A stretch of 62,989 nucleotides of DNA from Candidatus Binatia bacterium (GCA_036493895.1 DASXOZ010000060.1:1-62989), one strand, 5' to 3'; positions 7,593-17,611 are shown, numbered from the stretch's first letter. A program made the numbers and translations. The notes: generated from the letters alone by a model not told the origin.

Positions 7593-10079
7593 TTACGCCG
7601 CGCGCTCCGTCAGCAGCAGCCCGGCCGCGCCGATCACGTAGACCAGCGTCGCCCAGGCCGCGACGAACGGAAAGCCGTACGTCATCGCCAGCACGATCGC
7701 GACGACGGTGCCGATCACGGTCGTGCAGCCGTTGACGGCCCACGCCCACGGGATCAGGCGCTCGTCGATGGCCGCGACGATGCGGATTCCGGTCGGGAAG
7801 AAGGTTCCCAGCACCAGGCCCAGCGGCGCGAGCAGCGCGACCGAGATCGCGATGCGGGTGGCAAGCGAGGCGCTGAGGTTCGCGGAGATCAGGCTCGAGG
7901 CCACCTGGTCGAACAGTCCGACCAGCACGACGAGCAGCGAAACCTGGACGAGGATCGCCGTGCGTGCCGGCAGCGGGAGTCGTTCGGACAGCATGCTTCC
8001 GGCCCCGGCCGAGACCAGCAGCGAGCACATCACGACCGACAGCGAGTAGGTCGGATAGCCGAGGAACAGCACGAAGCGCTGCAGCAGCGTGATCTCGAGC
8101 AGCATGAAGCCGAGACCGAGAGCGGAAAAATAGAGGATCAGTCCGAACGGTTTGCGCACGGCGCGACTGCCTCGCAGGCGCGTCAGCGGCCACACGATCA
8201 TCGCGAGCGACACGACGATCGATTCGACGAGCATCACCAGCAGGATCCTCTGGCCGGTGGCCGGCGTCGTGCGCGCGTCGTCGGCGCGCGGGAACACGAG
8301 GCCCTTCCACGTGTAGAAATTGAAGAAAAAGGGGCTCGAATCCGCCACCGGATCCAGGCGCAGGTAATGGTTGGCGATGAACGACTGCTGGCCTTCGGCA
8401 TCGAGCGCGAGGAACTCGGATACCTTGTGCGGCTCGCGCGCGCCCGGCTCGTGCCAGAACGAAAACCCCTCGGCGGCCGCGAACGATTCGAGCGCGGAGA
8501 GCTCCGTGGCCGTAAAAGGCTCGCGCTTGACCAGCGTCGTCACGAGCGGCGTCGTGCCGGCGCTTGCGAGGATCACCATCTGCGACTTCGGGTCTTTGGC
8601 GCCTGTTGCCGCCAGCGCGCGCTCGATCGTCGTCGCAAAGCGCAGGATGATGTACGTCGGAGCCGCCACGCCGAAGTTGTCGAACGAGAACAGCGCGAAC
8701 GTTCCCCCCGGTTTCAGCTGCTCGAGATAGCGCGTGAACGCGTCGGTCGTGTACAGGTAGCTTTCGGCGAGCACGTAGGCGCCGGATGACAGTGCCGACA
8801 AGGTGTCGATGCTGTTGAGCTCGATCAGGTCGAACTTTCGTTCGCGGTTGGCTTCGATCCAGTGTCGCGCTTCGGCGTTGACCACCGTCAGGCGCGGCGA
8901 GCGGAAAAGATCGCCGTTGAAATCGCGAAACCGGTCGCGGCCGAGCTCGATGGTAACCGGGTTCAGCTCGAGGCCGGTCATGGGCCCCGCGCCGTTGGCG
9001 ATGCCGGCCAGCGCGTCCGCGCCGCCCCCGAGGCCGATGACGAGCGTCTCCGGCGACTTCATGATCCGGTACGGGGCGGCCATCAGGTGGTGCCGGAACA
9101 TGTCGAGGGACTCATCCTTGCCGTCCCACTGGTACATCACGGCGAAGGATCCGCCGTCGTAGCCGACCATGCGGAACTCGGGCGCACGCGCGGTCGAGCC
9201 TTTGCCTGCACCCGACAGCGCGTAGCTGCCCGCCCAACTCGTCTCGGTCCTGTCCCAGCCGACGGCGTCGACGCGATTGATCGGGGTCCAGCGCTCGAAG
9301 AGATGATGCGATCCGGGCGAGGCGAGGAACTGGGCGAGGAATTTTTCCGGAGAAGGAGGAAACGGTCCGTAACGATCGACGAGCGCGCCGCCGGTGAGTG
9401 CGACCGCGGCCGACGCCAGCGAGACCAGCGCCAGTTGCCGCCTGCCGCGTACGTACGGAAGGCCGCTTGCGGCCATCGCCGCGGCACCGAGAACCACGGC
9501 GGCCGGCGTGCCGACTGCCCAGATCACCGGTACCGACAGCGCGCAGCCGAGCGCCGCCCCGGCAAGATCCAGGCCGTACAGGATCCCGACGCGCGAGTGC
9601 ATGGCCGAAAGTACGGTGACGACTCCGGCACCGGCGAAGAAGAACGGAACGGTGATCACCGCTCCGTACAGCGTCAGCGTGACGATTGCCGCGGCGTCGT
9701 TGCCGAAGACGGCAGGGTCGAGGCGCACGACCGAGCTGAATGCGAGAGCTGCAATCGCTGCAAGGCCGGCAAGCGCGCCGCTGACAACGAGTCGCCGGCG
9801 GATGCTCGATGCGGGGCGAGACACGGCCAGCAGCGAGCCGGCGCTGCCGAAGCCGAGCAGCGCCGTGGCGATCGTCACGTAAGCGAAGTGGTACGAGATC
9901 GCCATCGAGAAAATGCGCGTGAACGCGATCTCGATCGAGAGCACCCCGTACGAAAGCAGGAAAATGCCGGCAGCGAGCTGGCGCAGCGACGGGCAGTCGT
10001 CTTGGTCGGGCGGGTGCAAGGGTGGGTCGGCTCCGTGGGACTCGGTGGGGCTTCGTCGGGCTCGATTGCGCTTCGTCAA
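7593..10079 (-). CDS. spermidine-synthase-like polytopic membrane protein
   Basis: Product is up to 828 aa. Transmembrane helices flank a soluble Rossmann domain resembling spermidine synthases: VIGLGGGADALAG is the nucleotide-binding loop and GLELNP its acidic end. The large membrane-embedded form is common in environmental bacteria and annotated 'spermidine synthase', but amine substrates are unproven. The TTG at 10079 is the only upstream start before the first helix and has no clear ribosome-binding site, so the N-terminus is uncertain. It heads the operon with the six-Cys protein and nitroreductase. A 7-bp inverted repeat (gacaggc/gcctgtc, 10087-10109) lies just upstream. Confidence 0.78.
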   Translation of the reverse strand: MTKRNRARRSPTESHGADPPLHPPDQDDCPSLRQLAAGIFLLSYGVLSIEIAFTRIFSMAISYHFAYVTIATALLGFGSAGSLLAVSRPASSIRRRLVVSGALAGLAAIAALAFSSVVRLDPAVFGNDAAAIVTLTLYGAVITVPFFFAGAGVVTVLSAMHSRVGILYGLDLAGAALGCALSVPVIWAVGTPAAVVLGAAAMAASGLPYVRGRRQLALVSLASAAVALTGGALVDRYGPFPPSPEKFLAQFLASPGSHHLFERWTPINRVDAVGWDRTETSWAGSYALSGAGKGSTARAPEFRMVGYDGGSFAVMYQWDGKDESLDMFRHHLMAAPYRIMKSPETLVIGLGGGADALAGIANGAGPMTGLELNPVTIELGRDRFRDFNGDLFRSPRLTVVNAEARHWIEANRERKFDLIELNSIDTLSALSSGAYVLAESYLYTTDAFTRYLEQLKPGGTFALFSFDNFGVAAPTYIILRFATTIERALAATGAKDPKSQMVILASAGTTPLVTTLVKREPFTATELSALESFAAAEGFSFWHEPGAREPHKVSEFLALDAEGQQSFIANHYLRLDPVADSSPFFFNFYTWKGLVFPRADDARTTPATGQRILLVMLVESIVVSLAMIVWPLTRLRGSRAVRKPFGLILYFSALGLGFMLLEITLLQRFVLFLGYPTYSLSVVMCSLLVSAGAGSMLSERLPLPARTAILVQVSLLVVLVGLFDQVASSLISANLSASLATRIAISVALLAPLGLVLGTFFPTGIRIVAAIDERLIPWAWAVNGCTTVIGTVVAIVLAMTYGFPFVAAWATLVYVIGAAGLLLTERAA

Positions 10080-10206
10080 GGGAAAAGACAGGCACGCAGC
10101 GAGCCTGTCCGCAGCTTGCCAATGTAGCGGAGCCCGCAGGTTCGTTCGAGCCTGGCACGGGGTCAGCGGCTTGGCCTCGACGCTGCGCCGACGCTAAGAG
10201 ACGCTC

Positions 10207-10917
10207 GTGACCACGATCCCCGGCAAAAGCCGCGAGCTGCACGACGACGAGGCGCATTTGCTCGCGGCGCTGGCGGCCATCGATGCAGCGGATGGCCGCC
10301 TGGATGCAGCGCAACAGACGCTGGTCATCGAAGCCCTGTCGCATCCGGCCAAACCGGCACGGCGCGAGGCTGCCGTTCTCGTTGCGCGGCTGCTGCAGGC
10401 GAAACGGATCGAGGCATCGCCGGTCGCGGCCCAGCTCGAAGGGCAACCCGCGGCGCGCTGGGGCGCAGCGTTTGCTCTTGCCCGAGCCGGCCTCTGCGAC
10501 GATCGCGTCGTCGACGCGGCGGTCGCGGCTCTCGGCGACAGCGACGGCGATGTTCGCTGGGCTGCCTCTTCGATCGTCAGCCCGCGCGCGCGTGTCTCCG
10601 AGGGTCTGGCGCGAAGGCTCGCCGGGCTTTCGCGCACCGGGGCGCCGGCCGTGCGCAAGATGGCGCTGCTGTGCCTGTGCGACAGCGGTTGCACCGACGC
10701 GGCGCTCTTCCGCCACGGACTCGACGACGACGACCGCTACGTGCGGCTCGCCGCGCTGGCGTGTCTCGGCCGCATCGCGGATCGCTCGCAGGAAACCATC
10801 GCGGGAGTCGAGCGAATCGCCTCTTCGGATCCGTACCCGAACGTCCGGCGCGCCGCCTGCGCGATCCTCGAGCGCCGGCTCACCAATCCTGCACCTTCGA
10901 GCACCGGCAAGGAGTGA
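10207..10917 (+). CDS. HEAT-repeat protein
   Basis: Product is 236 aa from GTG 10207. It is almost wholly alpha-helical with repeats of about 31 residues containing DxxVRxxA-type turns (for example SDGDVRWAASSIV and DDRYVRLAALACL), the mark of PBS-lyase/HEAT repeats. Such solenoids usually bind proteins. No catalytic domain or signal peptide is seen. An SDR gene starts five bases after its stop, so the two are probably cotranscribed. Confidence 0.8.
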   Translation: MTTIPGKSRELHDDEAHLLAALAAIDAADGRLDAAQQTLVIEALSHPAKPARREAAVLVARLLQAKRIEASPVAAQLEGQPAARWGAAFALARAGLCDDRVVDAAVAALGDSDGDVRWAASSIVSPRARVSEGLARRLAGLSRTGAPAVRKMALLCLCDSGCTDAALFRHGLDDDDRYVRLAALACLGRIADRSQETIAGVERIASSDPYPNVRRAACAILERRLTNPAPSSTGKE

Positions 10918-10922
10918 CGGCG

Positions 10923-11684
10923 ATGCCCCGATCCGTGCGTGGTCTGTTCGACCTCAGCGGCAAAGTCGCCGTCGTCACCGGCGCAAGCCGCGGGCTCGGG
11001 CGGGAGATGGCGCTTGCGATGGCCGAGGCCGGCGCCGACGTCGTCGTCGCGAGCCGCAAGCTCGACGCTTGCGTGGCCACGGCGCGCGAGATCGAGGCTC
11101 TCGGTCGCCGCGCGCTTGCCCACGCCTGCCACGTCGGCATCTGGAAGGACGTCGACTCGCTGGTGGACGCGGCGTACTCGAAGTTCGGCCGTGTCGACGT
11201 GCTCGTGAACAACGCCGGAATGTCGCCGCTTTATCCGTCACTCGACGCAGTCAGCGAAGAGCTGTGGGACAAGGTGCTCGCCGTCAACCTGAAGGGGCCG
11301 TTCCGCCTTTCGGCTCTCGTCGGCACGCGGATGCAGGCCGCAGGCGGAGGATCGATCATCAACATCGGCAGCATCGCGGCCGAGCGGCCGACACCGACGG
11401 AAACGCCTTACGCCGCTGCCAAGGCCGGTCTCCATGCGATCACCGTCGCATTCGCTCACGCGTTCGGACCGACGGTTCGCGTCAACGCGATCCAGGCCGG
11501 GCCCTTTCTCACCGACATCTCGAAGGCGTGGCCGGAAGGCGTCGAAGCGGTCCTGGCGGCGCGCTCGGCACTGCGGCGGGCCGGGCGGCCCGACGAAATC
11601 GTCGGAACGGCGCTGTACCTCGCCTCGAACGCGTCCAGCTTTACCACCGGCGCGGTGATCCGGGTCGACGGAGGGCAGGTGTGA
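10923..11684 (+). CDS. short-chain dehydrogenase/reductase (SDR)
   Basis: Product is 253 aa from ATG 10923, with AAGGAG about ten bases upstream. It has the classical SDR glycine motif TGASRGLG (residues about 20-27), NNAG, the catalytic Ser in NIGSIAAE and Y-x3-K in PYAAAKAG. It is an NAD(P)-dependent oxidoreductase acting on a hydroxyl or keto group. The acyl-CoA setting suggests 3-ketoacyl substrates, but this is inference. Confidence 0.9.
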   Translation: MPRSVRGLFDLSGKVAVVTGASRGLGREMALAMAEAGADVVVASRKLDACVATAREIEALGRRALAHACHVGIWKDVDSLVDAAYSKFGRVDVLVNNAGMSPLYPSLDAVSEELWDKVLAVNLKGPFRLSALVGTRMQAAGGGSIINIGSIAAERPTPTETPYAAAKAGLHAITVAFAHAFGPTVRVNAIQAGPFLTDISKAWPEGVEAVLAARSALRRAGRPDEIVGTALYLASNASSFTTGAVIRVDGGQV

Positions 11685-11763
11685 TCGTGCGACGCGGCCT
11701 CGTGCGCAGCCGCTGCGGCGCACTGCTTGCAGCGGGGCAGTTTCTCGCGCAGGAAGGGACGCC

Positions 11764-12102
11764 ATGACTCGCCTTTCGCAGAAGCGCTGCACGCCGTGCC
11801 ACGACGGGATGCCGTCGCTGACCATTCCCGAAGCGACTGCGCTGGTGCGCGATCTGGACGGCTGGCAGCTCGAGCCGGGGCCCCGTCTGGTCAAGCAGTG
11901 GAAACTGCCCGACTTCGCGTCGGCCCTCGCGCTGGTCAATCGCATCGGGGCGATTGCCGAGGCCGAAAACCATCATCCCGACATCACGCTCGGATGGGGA
12001 AAAGTGGCGGTCGAGCTGTGGACGCACGCGGCGCGGGGGCTGACCGAGAACGATTTCATCGTCGCGGCCAAAATCGACGAAGCCCAGGCCGGGCACCACT
12101 GA
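11764..12102 (+). CDS. pterin-4a-carbinolamine dehydratase
   Basis: Product is 112 aa, the usual length. The family signature (E-A-E-N-H-H-P-D near residue 70) and the downstream TLGWGKVAVELWTHAARGLT match PhhB/PCD proteins, which dehydrate 4a-hydroxytetrahydrobiopterin and regenerate cofactor for aromatic amino-acid hydroxylases. No hydroxylase is in the window. An N-terminal extension contains a C-x2-C pair. The site GGAAGGGA precedes the ATG. Confidence 0.9.
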   Translation: MTRLSQKRCTPCHDGMPSLTIPEATALVRDLDGWQLEPGPRLVKQWKLPDFASALALVNRIGAIAEAENHHPDITLGWGKVAVELWTHAARGLTENDFIVAAKIDEAQAGHH

Positions 12103-12123
12103 GAAAAGGAGACGACGACGGCG

Positions 12124-12504
12124 ATGCACTGGATCCAGCTTCTGACCGCGGCTTTCCTGGCCGTGCTTTTCCTGCAGTCGGGCCTCGACAAGCTGATCGA
12201 TCGCGACGGGAACGCAGCGTGGTTGCGCGAACATTTTCAGGCTTCCCCGCTGGCCGGCCAGGTGGAATTGATGCTGACGGTGGTCACCGTCTTCGAAATC
12301 CTTGCCGGAACGCTGAGCGGGCTCGGCACCGTCGCGCTGCTGCTGTGGGGAGGACGAAGCTTTGCCTACGCGGGCGCGATTGTCGCGGGCGTCACGATCG
12401 TGATGCTGTTCCTCGGCCAGCGTGTCGCCAAGGACTACGCGGGAGCGGCCGTGCTCGTGCCGTACTTCCTGCTGACGCTCGTCGCGTTGCAGGTGCTCCA
12501 GTAG
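12124..12504 (+). CDS. DoxX-like four-helix membrane protein
   Basis: Product is 126 aa with four predicted transmembrane helices and the DoxX-family opening (a hydrophobic helix with FLQSGLDKL). DoxX/DoxD-like proteins are small inner-membrane proteins of mostly unclear, redox-linked function. It follows the pterin dehydratase gene by 21 bases with AAGGAGA upstream, probably in the same unit. Confidence 0.75.
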   Translation: MHWIQLLTAAFLAVLFLQSGLDKLIDRDGNAAWLREHFQASPLAGQVELMLTVVTVFEILAGTLSGLGTVALLLWGGRSFAYAGAIVAGVTIVMLFLGQRVAKDYAGAAVLVPYFLLTLVALQVLQ

Positions 12505-12520
12505 TCGCACTTCGCACGAT

Positions 12521-15500
12521 TCATGTTCTTGCCGGACCCCGGCGCCGCGACGCTGCTCCTTCGGCAAAACGTCCGCCGAAGGACTGCAGGCGGCTTCGCA
12601 CTTCGCCGAGCTCTCCGACCTCGATGACGCTGCCGCCGCGGTAGGCGATGACCGCCGAGCTGGTGGGTGAGAGGCGCGCGCCCGGCACGATCGTCCCGAG
12701 AAGATTGAGCGGGTCTGCCGCCGAGACGACCGCGATTTCGGCGGAGCCGTCCTCGCGCCGCACCGCTCGCAGCGCCTCGACCGCATGAGGCAGCGCGAAC
12801 TGCTCACCGACGAAGCCGGCAACGAAGCGGCCGCCACGCACGACGCCTCGCGCTTCCATTCGGCGCAGCGCCCACAGGATGCGACGCCACGGCGGTAGTC
12901 CCCGCTCGCGAAGGACCACGTCGCGGAAGACGACACCGTAGCGATGCAGCAGACGCGTGGCGGTGCGCGCGTCGGTCTCGTCGTCGGCCGCGACAGGCTC
13001 CAGGCCCGCGCGCAGCAGCGACCAGCGCCCGGTCGGCAGCAGGCGCCGGCTGCTGCGGCCGGAAATGGCGCGAAGGCGGGTGCCGGCAACGGCGCGCGCG
13101 CGCGCGCCGCCGGCACCGGCGCGCGGGCGCGCGCCGCCGGAAAGTCCGAGGCTTGCCGCGGCTGCGCCGACATTGGTCGTGCGCGCTTTTCGCCGGTCGT
13201 CGCGCTGCAGCAGGGCACGCAGGCCCGCGATGCCGTCGCCGGTCACCAGCCCGCAGGCAACCAGCTCCCACAGCGCGTCTTCGACTTCGGCCGCGAGCTT
13301 GCCCGTGGCCCGCGAAAGATCGGCGAGGAAGGATGCACCGCGGGCCTCGAGCGCGCGCAAGACGGCGCAGCCGGCGGCCGTAAGCGAATCTTCGAGGCTC
13401 ACGCCCGGCGCGACCGGCTGGAGAAGATCCTCGAGCACGCTGCGCAGGCAGAACGCGATCGGCGCAGAGCGCGTCGGTCCCCGCGTGCGACGCCGGCGCG
13501 CGACTGCAGCTTCGTCGTCTTCGTCAGACAGGCTCGGTGCCAGGCGACCCCACGCGACTTCTCCGCTCAGGCACAGCTGCTCGAGATCGGCGCCGTCGTA
13601 ATTGTCGATGCGCGCCGGCAGCACGTCGCGCTCCCACGCCGTCGCCGGCAGCTCCAGGCCCGAAAGCTGGGCGACGATGCTGCGCACGCCATCGCGGCCG
13701 TGCAGCTGCGAGTTGTCGTGCACGTGCTGCCAGCGCAGCAGGAAGCGCACGAAATCGGCGGAGGACACCGGCTCGATCTCGCTTCGCAGGCGCCCGATAG
13801 TCAGGCGGTGGATTCGCGCCAGCAGGCCGCGCTCGCACCACTCGATTTCCCCGGGCGCCTCGTCGGTGAAACTTCCCTGCAACACGCAGCCTTGGGATTC
13901 CAGGCGCGCAAGGGCCGCATCGACGCGCTCCGGCGCAAGGCCGATTCGTGCGGCGAGGGCGGCAGCAGTGGCTGGGCCGACGCTGTCCATCCACCCGCGC
14001 ACCACGTCGAGAGCCGCCTGCTCTTCGTCGAGGGCACCGCCGCGGGAGGGGATCGAAATATCCGGAACTTCCGGTTCGACGTGCGCCGCGGGGAACAGCA
14101 TGCGAATCGCGCGAACGTATTCCGTGGCAACGACGGCTGCCTCGCGCCCTCCTGCAACCAGTCGAGTCGCGCGCCGCGATGCGATCAGCGTTTCGATGTG
14201 CGCGCTCCACGCAAGCGCATCCCGAATCGGAACCAGCCCGAGCGTCAGCAGCGCATCGTGCACTTCGTCGGCCGTCCTCGCCTGGGGCCACGCCTGGCGC
14301 CGCACCTCGTCGATGGCGGCGCGATCCAGAGCGCCGATGTCGCCCGTAGAGACGGCATCGGTCCGTCGAAGGCTCACGGCGCGAGCGCGGCGTTCCTCGA
14401 GCGGCGCGTCGTCGAGAAAGGCGTAAGGCCCCGCGCCGAGCAGCTCGTGCGCGAAGGGCGACGGCGCGGGCGTCTCGACGGCGATCGTGCGGATCCTCCC
14501 GTCGTCGATGGCTGCAAGCACCTGCGCGAGACCTTCGGTGTCCATCGCCTCGTACAGGCAATCGTCGATCGTCTCGTCGACCAGCGGATGCGACGGCGGC
14601 TCGATGCGGCCCGGGTGATTGTCCTGGCAGCCGGCCTGCTCGGGAAAGACGGCGGCCAGCAGGTCCTCTGCCTGCATGCGCTGCAACGCGACCGGCACCT
14701 TGCGGCCGCCGCGGAATCGCAGCAGCACCAGCGCGCGCGAGGCGTTCCAGCGCCAGCGGTTCGTGAACATCGGCGACTGCAGCGCGGCCTGAACGAGGTC
14801 GTCACGGAACGTGGCCGGCCTGACGAAACGGAACACCGACTCCAGCGGAAAGCTGTGCTGCTCACCGAGCGAAATCAGGATGCCGTCATCGGTCGCGGCG
14901 GCCTGCAGCTCGAAATCGAACGAAACGCAGAAGCGCTTGCGCAGCGCCAGCCCGAACGCGCGATTGATGCGCGCGCCGAACGGGGCGTGCAGCACGAGCT
15001 GCATGCCGCCTGCTTCGTCGAAAAAGCGCTCGGCGATGATCGTGTCGGGCGCGGGCACGGCGCCGAGCGAGGCAATGCCGTCGCGCACGTACGCGACGAG
15101 CTGGATCGCGCCCTCGCGCGATACCCGGGTCTCGGCGACGAGCCAGCGCACCGCGCCCTCGACGTCGTGGCGGCGCGCGGCGATCTCGCGGCGCAGATCG
15201 CCGACGGCAGTGGACAGCTCGATCGAGCGTCCGGGGCCTTCGCCGAGCCAGAAAGGGATCGTCGGCGGCGTCACTCCCGCGTCTTCGACCCTCATTCGTC
15301 CCGTCTCGACGCGGCGCACCCGCCACGAATGGTTGCCGAGCTGGATGATGTCGCCTGCCAGGCTCTCGACCGCGAAATCCTCGTTGACCTTGCCGAGCAG
15401 GGTGCCGTCGGGCTCGAGCACGACGTCGTAGTCGGCAGTGTCGGGGATCGCGCCGCCCGACGTGATCGCAGCGAGGCGGGCGCCGCGACGCGCGCGGATC

Positions 15501-16942
15501 ACCCCGCCGACGCGGTCGAAGTGCAGATGAGCGCCGCGCCGTCCGCGCCTGGCGCTGACGCCTTCGGAAAGCATCTCGACGATGGCATCGAACTCGCTGC
15601 GCGGGAAATCGCGATAGACGAACGCGCGAGTCACCAGCGTGAACAGCTCGTCGACGCCGATCTCGCAGGCGGCGGCAATCGAGACGATGTGCTGCGCGAG
15701 AACGTCGCGCGCCGGGCGCGGCAGCTGGATCGCGTCGAGCTCTCCGGCAAGCGTCGCACGGACCGTTGCCGCGGCCTGCAGCAGCTCATCGCGTGTTCCG
15801 GGGAACACGACGGCACGCGGCACCGCACCGAGCCAGTGCCCGGCGCGACCGACACGCTGGAGGAACGTCGCGATCCTGCGCGCAACACCGAGATGGCACA
15901 CGAGGTCGACGTGACCAACGTCGATGCCGAGCTCGAGGGATGCGGTCGCGACCACCACGGGCACTTCGCCGGATTTCAGTTTCTGCTCGGCCTCCAGCCG
16001 CGCCTCGCGCGAGAGGCTGCCGTGGTGCGCCGCCACTTTCTCCTTGCCGAGCCTCTCGCCGAGCGCATGCGCGACGCGCTCGACCATGCGCCTGGTATTG
16101 ACGAACACGATCAGTGAGCGGTGCTCGCCGGCCAGTGTCGCGATGCGATCGTGAATCGCCGCCGCGAGCTCGTGGGTCGCAACGGGTCCCAGCTCGAAAT
16201 CGGGGATTTCCACGCGCAGGTCGAGCGGGCGGCGATGGCCGCTGTCGACGATCGTGCAGATCGCGTTGCCGTCGCCGTCGAGGCGTCCGGCGCCGACGAG
16301 CAGCCGCGCGATCTCGTCGATCGGCTTTTGCGTTGCGGAAAGGCCGATGCGTGCAACGGGGCGACCGGCTTCGCGGTCGAGGCGCTCGAGCGACAGCGCG
16401 AGGTGGAGACCGCGCTTGTCCTGCGCGATCGCGTGGATCTCGTCGACGATGACGCGACGGATGCCGGCCAGCAGGCGGCGGCTGCGCTCGGCTGTCAGCA
16501 GGATGAACAGCGACTCGGGAGTCGTGATCAGGATGTGCGGCGGATGGCGCAGCTGCATCGCGCGCTCGCGCTGCGAGGTGTCGCCGCTTCGCACGGCGAC
16601 GCGGATCTCGCCGAGAGGCTCGCCGCGCTCTTTGGCAAGCGCGCGGATGCCGGCCAGCGGCACCGCGAGGTTTTTCTCGATGTCGTTGCCGAGAGCTTTC
16701 AGCGGCGAGACGTAAAGCGTGTGGATCGTGTCGGCGAGCGAGCCGTCGCCCGCTTCGCGCACCAGCTCGTCGAGCGACCACAGGAACGCCGCCAGCGTCT
16801 TGCCCGAGCCGGTAGGGGCGGCAACGAGCGTGTCGCGTCCGGCGGCGATGCTGCGCCAGCCCTCCTTCTGGACCGCCGTCGGCGCGCGGAACGACTGCTC
16901 GAACCAGTCGCGCACGAGAGGGTGGAAGCCGAGATCCTGCAC
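12521..16942 (-). CDS. lhr: Lhr-type large ATP-dependent helicase
   Basis: Product is about 1473 aa from GTG 16942, which has an AGG six bases upstream. A TTG at 16972 would add ten residues. Walker A is APTGSGKT near residue 43, the Walker B box is DEIH, and TASLELGIDVG with the downstream RVGRAGH is the helicase C-terminal motif VI. After the two RecA domains come the winged-helix and Lhr core/C-terminal extension typical of bacterial Lhr (about 1500 aa), a 3'-5' helicase implicated in DNA repair. Toward the C-terminus there is a low-complexity Ala/Arg/Gly linker encoded by alternating CG-rich DNA (about 13080-13140). Confidence 0.92.
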   Translation of the reverse strand: MQDLGFHPLVRDWFEQSFRAPTAVQKEGWRSIAAGRDTLVAAPTGSGKTLAAFLWSLDELVREAGDGSLADTIHTLYVSPLKALGNDIEKNLAVPLAGIRALAKERGEPLGEIRVAVRSGDTSQRERAMQLRHPPHILITTPESLFILLTAERSRRLLAGIRRVIVDEIHAIAQDKRGLHLALSLERLDREAGRPVARIGLSATQKPIDEIARLLVGAGRLDGDGNAICTIVDSGHRRPLDLRVEIPDFELGPVATHELAAAIHDRIATLAGEHRSLIVFVNTRRMVERVAHALGERLGKEKVAAHHGSLSREARLEAEQKLKSGEVPVVVATASLELGIDVGHVDLVCHLGVARRIATFLQRVGRAGHWLGAVPRAVVFPGTRDELLQAAATVRATLAGELDAIQLPRPARDVLAQHIVSIAAACEIGVDELFTLVTRAFVYRDFPRSEFDAIVEMLSEGVSARRGRRGAHLHFDRVGGVIRARRGARLAAITSGGAIPDTADYDVVLEPDGTLLGKVNEDFAVESLAGDIIQLGNHSWRVRRVETGRMRVEDAGVTPPTIPFWLGEGPGRSIELSTAVGDLRREIAARRHDVEGAVRWLVAETRVSREGAIQLVAYVRDGIASLGAVPAPDTIIAERFFDEAGGMQLVLHAPFGARINRAFGLALRKRFCVSFDFELQAAATDDGILISLGEQHSFPLESVFRFVRPATFRDDLVQAALQSPMFTNRWRWNASRALVLLRFRGGRKVPVALQRMQAEDLLAAVFPEQAGCQDNHPGRIEPPSHPLVDETIDDCLYEAMDTEGLAQVLAAIDDGRIRTIAVETPAPSPFAHELLGAGPYAFLDDAPLEERRARAVSLRRTDAVSTGDIGALDRAAIDEVRRQAWPQARTADEVHDALLTLGLVPIRDALAWSAHIETLIASRRATRLVAGGREAAVVATEYVRAIRMLFPAAHVEPEVPDISIPSRGGALDEEQAALDVVRGWMDSVGPATAAALAARIGLAPERVDAALARLESQGCVLQGSFTDEAPGEIEWCERGLLARIHRLTIGRLRSEIEPVSSADFVRFLLRWQHVHDNSQLHGRDGVRSIVAQLSGLELPATAWERDVLPARIDNYDGADLEQLCLSGEVAWGRLAPSLSDEDDEAAVARRRRTRGPTRSAPIAFCLRSVLEDLLQPVAPGVSLEDSLTAAGCAVLRALEARGASFLADLSRATGKLAAEVEDALWELVACGLVTGDGIAGLRALLQRDDRRKARTTNVGAAAASLGLSGGARPRAGAGGARARAVAGTRLRAISGRSSRRLLPTGRWSLLRAGLEPVAADDETDARTATRLLHRYGVVFRDVVLRERGLPPWRRILWALRRMEARGVVRGGRFVAGFVGEQFALPHAVEALRAVRREDGSAEIAVVSAADPLNLLGTIVPGARLSPTSSAVIAYRGGSVIEVGELGEVRSRLQSFGGRFAEGAASRRRGPART

Positions 16943-17254
16943 TTCGGGCCTTTTATCCGATCCACGCCGCAAAAGCGGGGACCGCTGTGCCCGGTGGCGT
17001 GCGGGCGGGGCCGGATCGCCCGGCCCGGTCGGTCGTCAGCGGCCGGGGGCCAGCCCGGACCGCCGGGCGATCGGCATGGCTTTGATCACCTTGCCGCCGG
17101 CCTGATCTGCGTGACTGCGAAGTGGGCACGGCCGCAGGGCTGGACTCGTGCCCCCATCGACGGGCACAATGACGGTATGCGTCGGGCATGGGCCCGCCCG
17201 TTGCCGGTTGTCGCCGGATACCCCCTTAAAAAGGACGCAACAAAAGGACGAGCC
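16943..17254. other. intergenic region between helicase and H1-like gene
   Basis: This divergent spacer of about 310 bases should hold the promoters of both genes. I see no gene, strong hairpin or clear promoter box in it. AAAGGAC at 17243-17249 is the ribosome-binding site of the downstream gene. Confidence 0.5.
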
Positions 17255-17611
17255 ATGGCAGTCAAACCCGTAGATCGAATCCGAAAGATGATCACTGAGC
17301 TGGAGCGAGGCGCCCGCACGCTGGGTGACGACATTCGCAAGAGGGCGGGCAACGTCACGGTCGGTCCCGATCTCGACAGCGCGCTGCGCCAGTTCCTCCA
17401 GGGCCTGTCGGCGATCGCGGCCCAGCTCGAGAAGGCGGCCGGGGAGCTTCGCCGTTACCTCGCGGCCGGTGCCAAGGGCGGCAAGAAGGCGGCTCGCAAG
17501 ACGGCGCGCAAGACTTCGAAAGTCTCCGCCAAAGCGGCAAAGGCCGGCAAGGCCGCGGCAAAGAAGCCGTCGAAGAAGAAGAAAGCCACTGCCAAAAAGG
17601 GCGCACGCTAG
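17255..17611 (+). CDS. histone-H1-like Lys/Ala-rich protein
   Basis: Product is 118 aa. Residues 1-72 form a helical, amphipathic N-terminal region. Residues 73-118 are almost only Lys, Ala, Arg, Ser and Thr in KAAKK/ARKTARKT-type repeats, like bacterial H1-like nucleoid proteins and PHA-granule-associated regulators. The tail suggests DNA binding. The frame is open far upstream, but ATG 17255 has AAAGGAC in place and begins the conserved part. It could be a phasin-like or chromatin protein; no partner gene settles this. Confidence 0.75.
   Translation: MAVKPVDRIRKMITELERGARTLGDDIRKRAGNVTVGPDLDSALRQFLQGLSAIAAQLEKAAGELRRYLAAGAKGGKKAARKTARKTSKVSAKAAKAGKAAAKKPSKKKKATAKKGAR

Noticed and set aside
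10140..10170. A ggttcgttcgagcctg segment resembling a tRNA T-arm
   Set aside because: The loop is too long and no acceptor, D or anticodon arm can be found around it.
10153..10172. TGGCACG that could be a sigma-54 -24 box upstream of the HEAT gene
   Set aside because: The base positions for the -12 element read CAGC rather than TTGC, and no activator site is seen.
13077..13143. Alternating CG run in the helicase gene as possible Z-DNA or a regulatory site
   Set aside because: It codes in frame for an Ala/Arg/Gly linker, which explains the composition.
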